Positions 8,613 to 17,169 of a DNA stretch of 64,000 bases are shown here, piece by piece. Source of the DNA: Candidatus Paraluminiphilus aquimaris (GTDB taxonomy: Bacteria > Pseudomonadota > Gammaproteobacteria > Pseudomonadales > Halieaceae); the NCBI RefSeq assembly GCF_026230195.1, contig NZ_CP036501.1, forward strand, positions 1,426,001-1,490,000, read 5' to 3'. A program made the position numbers and the translations under genes. Within the stretch, counting starts at the first letter, position 1, and each line of letters begins with the position of its first letter. The notes beneath the pieces were generated by a model, which saw only the letters and a program-made list of their open reading frames with translations, was not told where the DNA came from and did not search any database.

Positions 8613-9713
8613 ATGAAACGACGACATTTTTTATCTGCATTGGGGACCGCGACACTGGCAGGCTCTGCCATGCCCGCCCTTGCTCAATACCTTGTTCCCG
8701 AGGGGCAGGTGCGGCTGGTGTTTAATGAAAACCCTTATGGGCCCAGTCCTCGGGCGTTGGCTGAGGTGCGAAAAATTCTGCCATTGAGCGCCTACTATCC
8801 GGATTCCCCCTACGATTATCCGATTCGCGATGATTTATTTGACGTCATCGCCGGTAACCATGGGCTTGACCACGAAAACGTGTTTGTCTCATCGGGATCC
8901 AACGAGGGACTTCAAGCGGCTCTTATGGCTTATGGGCAACGCGGTAAAGTCATGACGCCAAGTCTGACCTACGATGCGCACCTTGGCTATGCTGAGGCCC
9001 TGGGTGTATCGGTTACGCGGGTGCCATTACGCAGTGATCTACAAGTCGATTTGGACGCCATGGAAGCCCAGCTTGATGATTCAGTAGCCGTGGTTTACCT
9101 CGCTAATCCAAATAATCCAACGGGCTTGCCAATCGATGCGGAGCGGTTGCGCGCATTCTGCCGCTCGGTAGGTCCCAAGGCGCTGGTAATCATCGACGAG
9201 GCCTACAATGAGCTTACCGACGAGCCTGAGAAAGATACGATGGTCGATCTGGTTCGAGAGGGACACAACGTTCTCGTTACGCGCACGTTTTCGAAAATAT
9301 TCGGAATGGCAGGGTTACGGGTGGGCTACGGGATTGCGCGCCCAGACATCATTAAGAAAACATCCAAGCACATCATGGCCTGGCCAAATGGTGTGGGCCT
9401 GACCGCCGCTTACCACAGTTACATTGACTCAGATTTCATTCGATTTTCGCGGGAGAAAGTTCTCCAAGGCCGAGCCATGGTTGAAAAAACATGTGCGCAG
9501 ATGGGTCTGACGCCCGTGCCATCACAGACCAATTTCGTCTTTGTGGATGTGGGCCGGGACGCGATGACCGTAAGGCGTGCCATGGCGAAAGAGGGCGTGC
9601 TGATTAACGCAGGATACGACGGCTACCCGCAACACTTGAGAGTCAGTATGGGTAGGCTTGAAGATTTGAAGACCTTCGATCGCGTGTTCAAGCGGGTCAT
9701 GTCAGGCGCATAA
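8613..9713 (+). CDS. Tat-exported PLP aminotransferase, histidinol-phosphate aminotransferase-like
   Basis: A 366-residue fold-type I PLP enzyme close to HisC: substrate loop NENPYGPSPRAL near residue 34, NPNNPTGLP near residue 166, and TRTFSKIFGMAGLRVGY with the Schiff-base lysine near residue 229. Unusually, it starts with MKRRHFLSALGTATLAGSA and ends the leader with ALA, a twin-arginine type signal peptide that predicts folded export with bound PLP. That makes a role in cytoplasmic histidine synthesis unlikely. Similar Tat-tagged aminotransferases are annotated in other marine Gammaproteobacteria, but their substrate is unknown. It converges with the amidohydrolase gene downstream. Confidence 0.88.
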   Translation: MKRRHFLSALGTATLAGSAMPALAQYLVPEGQVRLVFNENPYGPSPRALAEVRKILPLSAYYPDSPYDYPIRDDLFDVIAGNHGLDHENVFVSSGSNEGLQAALMAYGQRGKVMTPSLTYDAHLGYAEALGVSVTRVPLRSDLQVDLDAMEAQLDDSVAVVYLANPNNPTGLPIDAERLRAFCRSVGPKALVIIDEAYNELTDEPEKDTMVDLVREGHNVLVTRTFSKIFGMAGLRVGYGIARPDIIKKTSKHIMAWPNGVGLTAAYHSYIDSDFIRFSREKVLQGRAMVEKTCAQMGLTPVPSQTNFVFVDVGRDAMTVRRAMAKEGVLINAGYDGYPQHLRVSMGRLEDLKTFDRVFKRVMSGA

Positions 9714-9778
9714 GAGCGCTTTGACAGACTCAGGCAGCACATGCGCGACATACGATCATTGCAGTGAGGGTGAGGCGC

Positions 9779-11494
9779 CTATTTTTCGTGAACGATTTCT
9801 CCGTTCACCACCGTCATAGCCACATTCGTTGCGCTGATTGTCTCAGCTGGGATGTCAAACAAGTCCTTTTGCAAGAGAACCAAATCAGCCAACTTGCCCT
9901 CGGTAATTGAGCCTAGGGAGTCGAGTTCACCCACCTGAATCGCAGTATTTCGTGTCATCGCAATAATAGCTTCAGCCAAAGAAACAGATTGAGCTGGATT
10001 GCGAGGAGGCATTTCTGGCTGGCCAGGCAGACGACGCGTGATAGCAGATTCGATCAGCTCAAGTGGTTTATAGGTTGAGAGATAGGCTGAGGCAGGCCAA
10101 TCCGCGCCAAAACTTTGATTGACGCCTGCATCCATAATGGATCGGACGGGGTAAGCATTTTCAACCTTCTCCATGCCGACGAACGAGCCGATATTAAAAT
10201 AAGAGGGGTCTCGCGCCGCCCACTGAATTGACGTTTGCGCGGTTACGTTGAGCGCCGCGAAGCGTTCTATGTCATCGGGATGTACGAAGTCCATATGCGC
10301 GATGGTGGCCCTAACGGTTTGGTTCTGGGTGGCTGCCCGAGCCGCTTCTATCGCATCGAGTGATTGACGCACAGCAGCGCCGCCTATGGCGTGAATATGA
10401 ATCGGTATATTTTGGGCAAAGTACGTCTCAATATTCGCCTTCATTTCGGCTTTTGACATCATGGGCTTGCCAAAGTCTTCATTAGAAGAGTCGACATAGG
10501 GGGTGAGTAAATAGGCGGTGTGCCCCTCTGGTACGCCGTCAGCGGCCATTTTCACCGCTTCCGGGCGAACCATGGAATTGCTGTATTGGGCAGTGTAATC
10601 AGCGAATCGCTCTGCAATGATATCCGCATCATCGAGCTCACGAACCGCCCCGAATACCCTAAGCGAGAGTGCTCCACGCGCATTTAATTCCTGCCAGATC
10701 TGATACGCCTCTTCCTCCGTGGGCGCACCGGCCCAGGCATCAAAGACACTGGTGAGTCCCGCAGCTGAAGCTCTGGGCAGCCAGCTTATCAATCGTTCCT
10801 TGTAGGCGGCTTTATCACCGGGAATAAAGGCCTCCTTAATATGATTGCCGGCTTTTTCTCTTGCTGTCCCCAAGGGTCGATTCGTCAGTGGATCTCGCTC
10901 AAAAAAGCTGACGCCGGGTTCAGGATCAGGGAAGGACTCGTCCACGCCACCTTCTAAGAGCGCGCGAGAGGAGAACCAGGTGGAATGTCCGTCAACAGAT
11001 TGGAGAATGACGACCCGATCCCCAAAAATGGTATCGAGGATCTCTGCCTCAGGGCCTGATTTGGGAAATAGATGATTTTGCCAGCCGCGTGCATAAATGG
11101 GTTCCTCGCCCGGCTGATCGTCTCTAATTTGTTCCAATGCCACTTGTAATTTTTCGGGTGTATCGGCGTGACTAAGGTTAACTCCTACATCGGTAAATGA
11201 ACCCATGAAGATGTGCGTATGCGAGTCCATGAGGCCGGGGATTAATAATCCGTCGCCGATGGGTATCTGGCGCGTACGCTCATCCACAAAAACCTCAACA
11301 CCCTCTGAGCTGCCTACATATACGATTCGGTCATCTCTGACGGCGACTGCCGAGGCTTGGGGCCTTAGAGGGTCTGCTGTGAAAATATGGCCACCAGAGA
11401 AGACAAGGTCGGCTGGTTCGACCTTATCCGAATTTGAACAGGCACTGAGAAGGGTCAAGCTGACTAAGCTTAGAGCAAGGTGTACGAGGCGCAT
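9779..11494 (-). CDS. Amidohydrolase family lipoprotein (YtcJ-like)
   Basis: About 571 residues. The likely start is the ATG at 11494, preceded by a GAGGAAA ribosome site. It yields a lipoprotein signal ending LTLLSAC, with the lipidated cysteine near residue 18. A longer frame to 11584 would bury this signal. The mature part is a metal-dependent amidohydrolase of the YtcJ/NfdA group. LIPGLMDSHTHIF supplies the first metal histidines, IPIHIHAIGGAAV and ATIAHMDFVHPDD the next, and FGADWPAS the late aspartate. It probably hydrolyses amide or formyl groups in the periplasm; the substrate is unknown. It lies 86 bp downstream of the dipeptidase gene on the same strand. Confidence 0.88.
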   Translation of the reverse strand: MRLVHLALSLVSLTLLSACSNSDKVEPADLVFSGGHIFTADPLRPQASAVAVRDDRIVYVGSSEGVEVFVDERTRQIPIGDGLLIPGLMDSHTHIFMGSFTDVGVNLSHADTPEKLQVALEQIRDDQPGEEPIYARGWQNHLFPKSGPEAEILDTIFGDRVVILQSVDGHSTWFSSRALLEGGVDESFPDPEPGVSFFERDPLTNRPLGTAREKAGNHIKEAFIPGDKAAYKERLISWLPRASAAGLTSVFDAWAGAPTEEEAYQIWQELNARGALSLRVFGAVRELDDADIIAERFADYTAQYSNSMVRPEAVKMAADGVPEGHTAYLLTPYVDSSNEDFGKPMMSKAEMKANIETYFAQNIPIHIHAIGGAAVRQSLDAIEAARAATQNQTVRATIAHMDFVHPDDIERFAALNVTAQTSIQWAARDPSYFNIGSFVGMEKVENAYPVRSIMDAGVNQSFGADWPASAYLSTYKPLELIESAITRRLPGQPEMPPRNPAQSVSLAEAIIAMTRNTAIQVGELDSLGSITEGKLADLVLLQKDLFDIPAETISATNVAMTVVNGEIVHEK

Positions 11495-11580
11495 ACAGGG
11501 TTTCCTCAGTCCGTTATTCTTGGGCGTAGTCGATAGTATCGGATTCTTGAGACTCGAGGGAGGTCTGATTAAGTAGGGGT

Positions 11581-12264
11581 TCACTCGATGGGTATATCGA
11601 AGTACGTGTTGGGAAACGGTTCGTTTACAAGGCTAAAGTGCCACCATTCCGCGAAGTAGCCTCTGAAGCCCGCACCTTCCATGATTCGCTTAAGCGTGTG
11701 CCGGTTTGCCCGGGCGTCGGCACTCACCAGATTACTTTGTGTGTGGGAGCGCTCGTCAAAGAAATCCCAGGGCGTTCCCATGTTGAGCGTCTCGCCTGTC
11801 TCAGTCGAGACAAGCGTGAGGTCAACCGTGCTCCCCCTCGAGTGTCCCGAGCGTTCTGCTATGTACCCTTGTTGGATCAGCTCTGCTCGCGGTATGTGAG
11901 GATAATAGATTGCTTTTGTGGGCTCTTCTTCATGGCTGTTGACCCAGTTAACGAAGTCATCAACGGCACGCTGTGGGCGATAACAGTCATAAATCAAGAG
12001 CGCCATACCTTCCTTTTTAGCGAAGTCTTGGGCGCGAAATAAAGCTTCTGTGGCCTCTGGAGTGAGCAGGCAGTGGGCTTTTCCATAGCCCTTTGCGGAG
12101 CGTCCCAAAAAGTTAGCAGTACCGGCGTAGCGAATGTCTGTCATGACGCCTTCAATCGCGCCTCCAGCGTTGATCAACACACGGGGCTCTGCGAGCGCCG
12201 ACGTTATCGTCAATACAATGAAGCCTGCGATTAATTTGGCGCTTACATAGCGTGGCTCAATCAT
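11581..12264 (-). CDS. D-alanyl-D-alanine dipeptidase, peptidase M15D (VanX/DdpX family)
   Basis: A 227-residue zinc dipeptidase with an N-terminal signal peptide (hydrophobic residues 10-24, cut after ALA), hence periplasmic. The M15D motif SGHSRGSTVDLTL near residue 140 gives the zinc His and Asp, and EWWHFSL near residue 207 gives the catalytic Glu and third ligand His. DCYRPQRAV near residue 93 carries the conserved Arg. VanX/DdpX enzymes cut free D-Ala-D-Ala. A scavenging or cell-wall turnover role is more likely here than vancomycin resistance, since no vanA/vanH genes are present. It is divergent from the LD-carboxypeptidase gene across 63 bp. Confidence 0.9.
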   Translation of the reverse strand: MIEPRYVSAKLIAGFIVLTITSALAEPRVLINAGGAIEGVMTDIRYAGTANFLGRSAKGYGKAHCLLTPEATEALFRAQDFAKKEGMALLIYDCYRPQRAVDDFVNWVNSHEEEPTKAIYYPHIPRAELIQQGYIAERSGHSRGSTVDLTLVSTETGETLNMGTPWDFFDERSHTQSNLVSADARANRHTLKRIMEGAGFRGYFAEWWHFSLVNEPFPNTYFDIPIE

Positions 12265-12327
12265 GTGGCTAGCTTGCCGTGCGCAGCCTGCTCTGCCAAG
12301 CTCGGATCGATGAATTGAGGGGGAATT

Positions 12328-13353
12328 ATGAAACGACGATCATTGCTTCAGCTCAGCTCAGCAGCGGCGCTTCTTGGCACTGTGCCGGCTTATGCTAAAT
12401 CCGATGTGGTGACGCGGCCGAGACGGCTTCGCAAGGGTCAAACTGTTGCTATTGTGGCGCCTGCTTCGGTGACCTATGAGTCGCTGCAGTTACAGCTCGC
12501 ACTTGAGGCCTTGGAGGCCATGGGTCTGAACGCAAAAGTCGGTGATCACGTGATGGACCGTTTTGGCTATCTTGCGGGTCAAGACAGTGATCGAGCGGCA
12601 GACATCAACGAGGCTTTTTTGGACCCTGACGTGGACGCGATCTTCGCGCTTCGAGGCGGCTGGGGCGCCAGTCGATTATTACCTTTTATCGATTTCGACG
12701 GCATACGGGAAAACCCTAAAATTTTACTGGGCTACAGCGATATCACGAGTCTGTTAAATGCGATTTACGCAAGAGCAGGGGTCGTTGCATTTCATGGCCC
12801 CAACTTGATGTCACGCTGGAATCAGTTCACATATGACTCCATGCGTGAGGTCCTATTCGATGCGAAGCCCGCCCGATACATGAACCCTACAGAGCCAGAT
12901 GATGACCTTGTTGCACGCAAGCACAGAATCCAAACCATTGTGCCGGGGCGCGCAGAGGGGCATCTTATCGGCGGGAACCTCACGCTCATGAGCGCGCTGG
13001 TGGGCACGCCTTATCTCCCTAAATTTGATAACGCAATTCTCTTTCTCGAGGATGTCGGTGAGGCTATTTATCGTGTCGACCGGATGCTCACACAACTTAA
13101 ATTAAGTGGGCACTTGCAACGAGTAGCCGGCATTGTTTTCGGGCACTTTACCGGTGTGAAGCCCAACCCCGGGCTGGGTAACTTCGCATTAATGGATGTT
13201 TTAAAGCAACACTGCCTGCCTTTGGGTGTGCCTTGCTATTTTGGTGCCATGATTGGTCATCTCGAGCAACAGAGCACGGTACCGGTTGGTGGACTGGCGC
13301 GCATGGATGCGTCGCGAGGCGTAATTGAATTAACTGAGCCGGCGGTGAGGTAA
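12328..13353 (+). CDS. LD-carboxypeptidase, peptidase S66, exported
   Basis: A 341-residue S66 family serine peptidase (LdcA/MccF type) that removes the terminal D-Ala from tetrapeptides in murein recycling, or cleaves related amides. The nucleophile context LRGGWGASRLLPFID is near residue 108, GYSDITSLLNAI near residue 132, and a late LEQQSTVPVGGLARMD segment is conserved. The start MKRRSLLQLSSAAALLGT with AYA cleavage is a Tat-like or Sec signal, so unlike classic cytoplasmic LdcA this copy is predicted to be exported. It neighbours a VanX-like dipeptidase, which fits a periplasmic peptidoglycan-peptide role. Confidence 0.9.
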   Translation: MKRRSLLQLSSAAALLGTVPAYAKSDVVTRPRRLRKGQTVAIVAPASVTYESLQLQLALEALEAMGLNAKVGDHVMDRFGYLAGQDSDRAADINEAFLDPDVDAIFALRGGWGASRLLPFIDFDGIRENPKILLGYSDITSLLNAIYARAGVVAFHGPNLMSRWNQFTYDSMREVLFDAKPARYMNPTEPDDDLVARKHRIQTIVPGRAEGHLIGGNLTLMSALVGTPYLPKFDNAILFLEDVGEAIYRVDRMLTQLKLSGHLQRVAGIVFGHFTGVKPNPGLGNFALMDVLKQHCLPLGVPCYFGAMIGHLEQQSTVPVGGLARMDASRGVIELTEPAVR

Positions 13354-13545
13354 ATAGTCGAGCTAAATAGGGCGGTGAGACACCGATAGTTGAAGCGTGA
13401 CACAGCGTGTACAGGTGCGAAAGCGTTGATCACTCAACGCACGACAGGTGGGTGGTGACTGCAGTTGGATGTGAGGGCCATTGAGGATCCGCTTCGATAG
13501 TTAAGTGCGGCTTCATTGGAATAATTGTTTTAAGGGAGGAATAGG

Positions 13546-15498
13546 GTGGTGTTGAGAAGAAGTGTCAGTCTGAGTTTGCTCTTGTTCGCCGTGAGTTTGG
13601 TCGGGTGCTCTGGAGGGGAGGACGCCGACACGCTTGAGGCCATTTTGCCGCAGAAGGAAGCGTTATCTGTGGGAATGGCTGGCGATACGCCTGCAGATAT
13701 CAGTCGTTACCTATTAGCGAGTGGTGCTTCGGCACCTCAGCTATCGCCCGACGGTCAAGATGTCGTTTTTCGGTCGTCTATAACAGGCACGCCGCAGTTG
13801 TGGACGCTGCCCGTCGCGGGTGGCGCACCTCGCCAGTTAACTTTTGGCAACGGTGTCACGTTCGCGAGATGGATGCCCGATAGTTCAGGGATTCTCTATG
13901 GGGCGGACAACAACGGCGATGAGCAGGAGTCGTATCTATTCATCAGTCGTGATGGTTCGTCCGAGCGCGAGATCTTCTCTGCAACGCAAGGCGGTTTTCG
14001 ATCCCTAGGGGATATTGGTTCAGACAACGATAGCCTATTTCTGGCTTCAACCGAGCGCACAGGACTGCACTACGATATTTATCAGGGATCCATCAGCTCG
14101 GGCGATTTACAACTCATTTTTGAGGGTAACTACGGAAATTTCGCCCGTGCGCTCTCGCCTGACGGTCGTTATCTGGTCGTTACGGAAACAGTTGGGGAGG
14201 ACTCTGACTACCTCTACTTGCTGGACACAACTACCCGTGAGCTGCGTGTAGTTTCCCAGCCAGAATCGCGAGCAAATCACGGTGATGGCGGGTTTGCCTG
14301 GTCGCCAGATAGCCAGACGCTTTATATGAGTAGTAACACTGATCGCGAATTTGCTGCCGTCGTTGCTTACGATGTCATCGATGGGCGTTTTGAGTCCCTA
14401 GTCGAGTCTGAGTTTGACTTAGCAGATGTGCAATTGTGTGGCGAAAATGGAGCCTTCCTTGTATGGACTGAAAACCGGAATGGCTTTGATGTGCTTGGTG
14501 GCCGTCACCTTGCGTCGGGTTCGTCCATCGCGTTCCCCGCCATACCTGAGGGTGTCTACTCACTTAGCTGCTCCCAACAGAGCAGCACCCTAATCGTCGG
14601 TGTGAACGGCTGGCAGACCCCTGGGGATATTCACGCGATTGATTTGTTGGGGGGAGTAGGAAAGCCGTTGGTCGATTCTAATCTAGCCGGGATCCAAGTC
14701 GAGTCACTCGTGCGACCAGAAAGCATCACCATGGTGGCGAGAGATGGGGTAGAACTGCAGGGCTTGCTCTACCTTCCGCTCGGCGGTGATCAGGCATCGC
14801 CACCACCCGTTATTTTTGAAGTTCACGGTGGACCAACAGCGCAATCACGCGCCAGCTTCGACCCTGTCTCCCAATATCACGTCGCGCGCGGCATTGCTGT
14901 GTTTAAGCCCAATGTTCGCGGCTCCACAGGTTTTGGGCGCACTTACGTAAAACTGGATGACCAAAAGCAACGACTGGACAGTGTTAGAGACTTAGTCGAT
15001 ATGCTGGACTTCTTTAAGACAGATGGACGCGTTGACGCTTTTCGAGCGGCGGTATCAGGAGGCTCTTACGGCGGCTACATGGTCAATGCTGTGCTGGCTA
15101 ACTACCCCAGTGCATTTGCCGCGGGCGTGTCTCGTTATGGCGTAGCAGATTGGGTGACGGCCTTGCAGGTTGCATCGCCCGCACTCAAGGCGTCCGATCG
15201 CATTGAATACGGCGATATCCGTGATCCGAAGTGGCGAGCGTTTTACACGGTTAATTCGCCGATCCGTCAGGCGGATAAGATTCGGGTTCCAGTGCTCTAC
15301 TCTCATGGTGTGATGGATCCAAGGATTGATATTTACGAAACCGAAGTGATGGTTCGTACCCTGCGAGCAAATGGTATCGAGGCACCTTATATAAAAGTGC
15401 CAGATGAGGGGCACGGTTGGCGAAAGCTCGGGAATCGTCTTTTTTATTACCGCCGACAAGCTGAGTTCCTCGAAGCACATCTTGGTATTAGAGATTGA
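13546..15498 (+). CDS. S9 family prolyl oligopeptidase / acylaminoacyl-peptidase-like lipoprotein
   Basis: A 650-residue serine peptidase. Residues 1-21 form a lipoprotein signal (SLVGC). The next roughly 350 residues are WD40-like beta-propeller repeats (for example SPDGQDVVFRS, SPDGRYLVVTE, SPDSQTLYMSS). The C-terminal alpha/beta-hydrolase domain carries the nucleophile in SGGSYGGYMVNA, the acid near SHGVMDPRID and the histidine in PDEGHGW. It should release dipeptides or acyl-amino acids from oligopeptides outside the inner membrane. The GTG at 13546 follows a GGGAGGA ribosome site. Downstream are a small hairpin and a 12-bp repeat block. Confidence 0.92.
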   Translation: MVLRRSVSLSLLLFAVSLVGCSGGEDADTLEAILPQKEALSVGMAGDTPADISRYLLASGASAPQLSPDGQDVVFRSSITGTPQLWTLPVAGGAPRQLTFGNGVTFARWMPDSSGILYGADNNGDEQESYLFISRDGSSEREIFSATQGGFRSLGDIGSDNDSLFLASTERTGLHYDIYQGSISSGDLQLIFEGNYGNFARALSPDGRYLVVTETVGEDSDYLYLLDTTTRELRVVSQPESRANHGDGGFAWSPDSQTLYMSSNTDREFAAVVAYDVIDGRFESLVESEFDLADVQLCGENGAFLVWTENRNGFDVLGGRHLASGSSIAFPAIPEGVYSLSCSQQSSTLIVGVNGWQTPGDIHAIDLLGGVGKPLVDSNLAGIQVESLVRPESITMVARDGVELQGLLYLPLGGDQASPPPVIFEVHGGPTAQSRASFDPVSQYHVARGIAVFKPNVRGSTGFGRTYVKLDDQKQRLDSVRDLVDMLDFFKTDGRVDAFRAAVSGGSYGGYMVNAVLANYPSAFAAGVSRYGVADWVTALQVASPALKASDRIEYGDIRDPKWRAFYTVNSPIRQADKIRVPVLYSHGVMDPRIDIYETEVMVRTLRANGIEAPYIKVPDEGHGWRKLGNRLFYYRRQAEFLEAHLGIRD

Positions 15499-15520
15499 AA
15501 GGTGGGAGGTCTGAGGTGTT

Positions 15521-15543
15521 AAACGCCCCTTTATAAGGCGTTT
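15521..15543 (+). terminator. Weak stem-loop after the S9 peptidase gene
   Basis: AAACGCC at 15521-15527 pairs with GGCGTTT at 15537-15543, a 7-bp stem with a 9-base loop, 22 bases after the stop codon. There is no long T run directly after it. It merges with a 12-bp direct repeat, so alternative foldings are possible. Confidence 0.35.
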
Positions 15544-15568
15544 CATAAGGCGTCTCATAAGGCGTTTT
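15533..15568. repeat. Three tandem 12-bp repeats
   Basis: The unit ATAAGGCGTYTY occurs three times head to tail (15533, 15545 and 15557) with one or two base differences between copies. It lies in the gap between the S9 peptidase gene and the AhpD-like gene. No function is evident. It could be a slippage product of the terminator arm GGCGTTT. Confidence 0.7.
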
Positions 15569-15651
15569 GAAAAATAGGGGGCAAGTGTACTCATCGCACT
15601 GCCGGGGCACAGGAAGCGACGAGTGCCGTGACTTAAAAATAGGAGGTCAAC

Positions 15652-16230
15652 ATGGCACGAATTTCAACCTTATCGAGGGAGCAGTTACCCGACTTTGAAC
15701 CCATGTTCCAGATCTTGGACAACACAATGGGTTACATCCCCAATAACTTTTTATCGATGGCGCACTGGCCAGAACTGTTGGGGGCTTTTAGTGGACTTGG
15801 TGCGACTATTCTCCAGACTGGTGAGGTTGATTCGGGTCTCAAGCAACTTGTGGCGATGGTCGCCAGCGCAGCGAACGGTTGCCATTACTGCCAGGCCCAC
15901 ACCTCGCACTCGGCAAATAACCTCGGTGTATCGTCAGAAAAGATCGCTGCTGCATTTGAATTTGAGCACTCGCCTCTTTTCTCGGATGCGGAGCGAGCCG
16001 CATTACGGCTTGCCTGGCACGGTGCATTACAGCCTAACGCGTCAACCGATGCGGACTTCGAAGCGCTGTCGGTCCATTTTAGTGAGCGAGAGATCGTTGA
16101 GATCGTGGCTGTAATCAGCTTATTTGGATTTCTTAATCGCTGGAGTGACACAATGAAGTCAGACCTTGAATCCAAGCCCCTCGAGTTCGCGCAGGCCATC
16201 GAGTTGGCAGATAAACAACTCTCGGATTGA
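15652..16230 (+). CDS. Carboxymuconolactone decarboxylase / AhpD-like peroxidase-related protein
   Basis: A 192-residue all-helical AhpD-like protein. The redox motif NGCHYCQAHTSHSA near residue 82 has the CxxC pair and the following His that form the thiol active site of alkylhydroperoxidase-type members. Such proteins reduce peroxides with a thiol partner and are common near oxidative-stress functions. An AGGAGG ribosome site lies 6 bases before the ATG. The next gene, a thioesterase, follows after 65 bp on the same strand. The precise electron donor and substrate are unknown. Confidence 0.85.
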   Translation: MARISTLSREQLPDFEPMFQILDNTMGYIPNNFLSMAHWPELLGAFSGLGATILQTGEVDSGLKQLVAMVASAANGCHYCQAHTSHSANNLGVSSEKIAAAFEFEHSPLFSDAERAALRLAWHGALQPNASTDADFEALSVHFSEREIVEIVAVISLFGFLNRWSDTMKSDLESKPLEFAQAIELADKQLSD

Positions 16231-16295
16231 CTACAGCGAAGGTGGCTTGTTGACGATATACTCGCGCGCGTCCGAGTCAGTAGTGAGAGCGTTTT

Positions 16296-16676
16296 ATGCA
16301 ACATGAGGGTTTTGCCGAGTTAGTTGGTCTTGAGATCTTTCCCGAGTCAAATGGCACAAGTGTTGGGTCACTCCTTATCCAAAAAGCGCACTTAAACCCT
16401 AACGGCGTTGCTCATGGTGGCGCCCTGTTTACTTTGGTTGATACATGCTTAGGAGCGGCATTAATGCAGCGCCTGGATGCGGGGGAGATATGCGCGACGC
16501 TTCAGATTTCGATGAACTTCCTGAAGCCTGTTCTCGCGGGAGAGGTGAGTTGTAAGGCTTACGTTGTCAGTAAAGGGAAGCGCGTTGCGAACGTGCGCGG
16601 CGAGCTTTACGTCAAAGAAAAGCTCGTCTGCACGGCCGATGGTAACTTTGCCATTATGCAGCCGCCCAAGGCATAG
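16296..16676 (+). CDS. Hotdog-fold thioesterase, PaaI family
   Basis: A 126-residue single-domain acyl-CoA thioesterase. The hallmark segment NPNGVAHGGALFTLVDTCLG (residues 33-52) holds the active-site helix of the PaaI/YbgC hotdog group, followed by the strand pattern TLQISMNFLKPV. It hydrolyses acyl- or aryl-CoA thioesters in the cytoplasm; the substrate cannot be set. Length is typical. It is convergent with nfeD, separated by a perfect stem-loop. Confidence 0.88.
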   Translation: MQHEGFAELVGLEIFPESNGTSVGSLLIQKAHLNPNGVAHGGALFTLVDTCLGAALMQRLDAGEICATLQISMNFLKPVLAGEVSCKAYVVSKGKRVANVRGELYVKEKLVCTADGNFAIMQPPKA

Positions 16677-16694
16677 GGCTGCACTCAAGCCCTA
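16674..16694. terminator. Stem-loop between convergent paaI-like and nfeD genes
   Basis: TAGGGCT (16674-16680) and AGCCCTA (16688-16694) form a perfect 7-bp stem with a 7-base loop. It contains both stop codons' surroundings. It could end transcription from both sides, though neither arm is followed by a T run. Confidence 0.5.
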
Positions 16695-17165
16695 GATTGC
16701 GGCAACCACCAGGATTCCGGGGTGCAATGCAACGACACGTACCCTGTCGCCCGCGGCAAGTGATTTGTCTTGATCTTCGCGAGCGAGCTCCACGCGCCAT
16801 GAGACACCCGAGAATTGATGAGTCGAGGTGTTTTCAACATCGAGCAGGCTCGAGAGCGTGAACTCCATGCCCAGGAAGTCAGAGCTCTCCCCAGATCGGG
16901 GGACTTCCGCCTCTTGATACCGCTTAAGGGGTTTCCACAATAAGACGCCTGCTGCAAATGCAATGATGCCGGTTACAGCCGTTCCCAATAACCAGCCCTC
17001 TCCTAATATGCCCATGTACATGAGCGTGCCGGTCGCAAGAGCGCCAATACCCAGCATAAATAAAATAATGGTGCTCATACCGAGCACCAATAACTCAACG
17101 ATGAGAGCGAGCGCACCTAATGCAAACCAAAAACTCGCTTGATTTTCATTAAAATACTCAAGCAT
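16692..17165 (-). CDS. NfeD family membrane protein
   Basis: A 157-residue protein with three or four N-terminal membrane segments (residues 10-75) and a C-terminal OB-fold NfeD domain. The latter ends VSWRVELAREDQD...AGDRVRVVALHPGILVV, the usual NfeDC pattern. This is the short form (NfeD1b) lacking the serine protease domain, which habitually pairs with an SPFH protein. Here it lies 4 bp downstream of the SPFH gene on the same strand. The pair is thought to organise membrane microdomains or quality control. Confidence 0.9.
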   Translation of the reverse strand: MLEYFNENQASFWFALGALALIVELLVLGMSTIILFMLGIGALATGTLMYMGILGEGWLLGTAVTGIIAFAAGVLLWKPLKRYQEAEVPRSGESSDFLGMEFTLSSLLDVENTSTHQFSGVSWRVELAREDQDKSLAAGDRVRVVALHPGILVVAAI

Positions 17166-17169
17166 TGGC

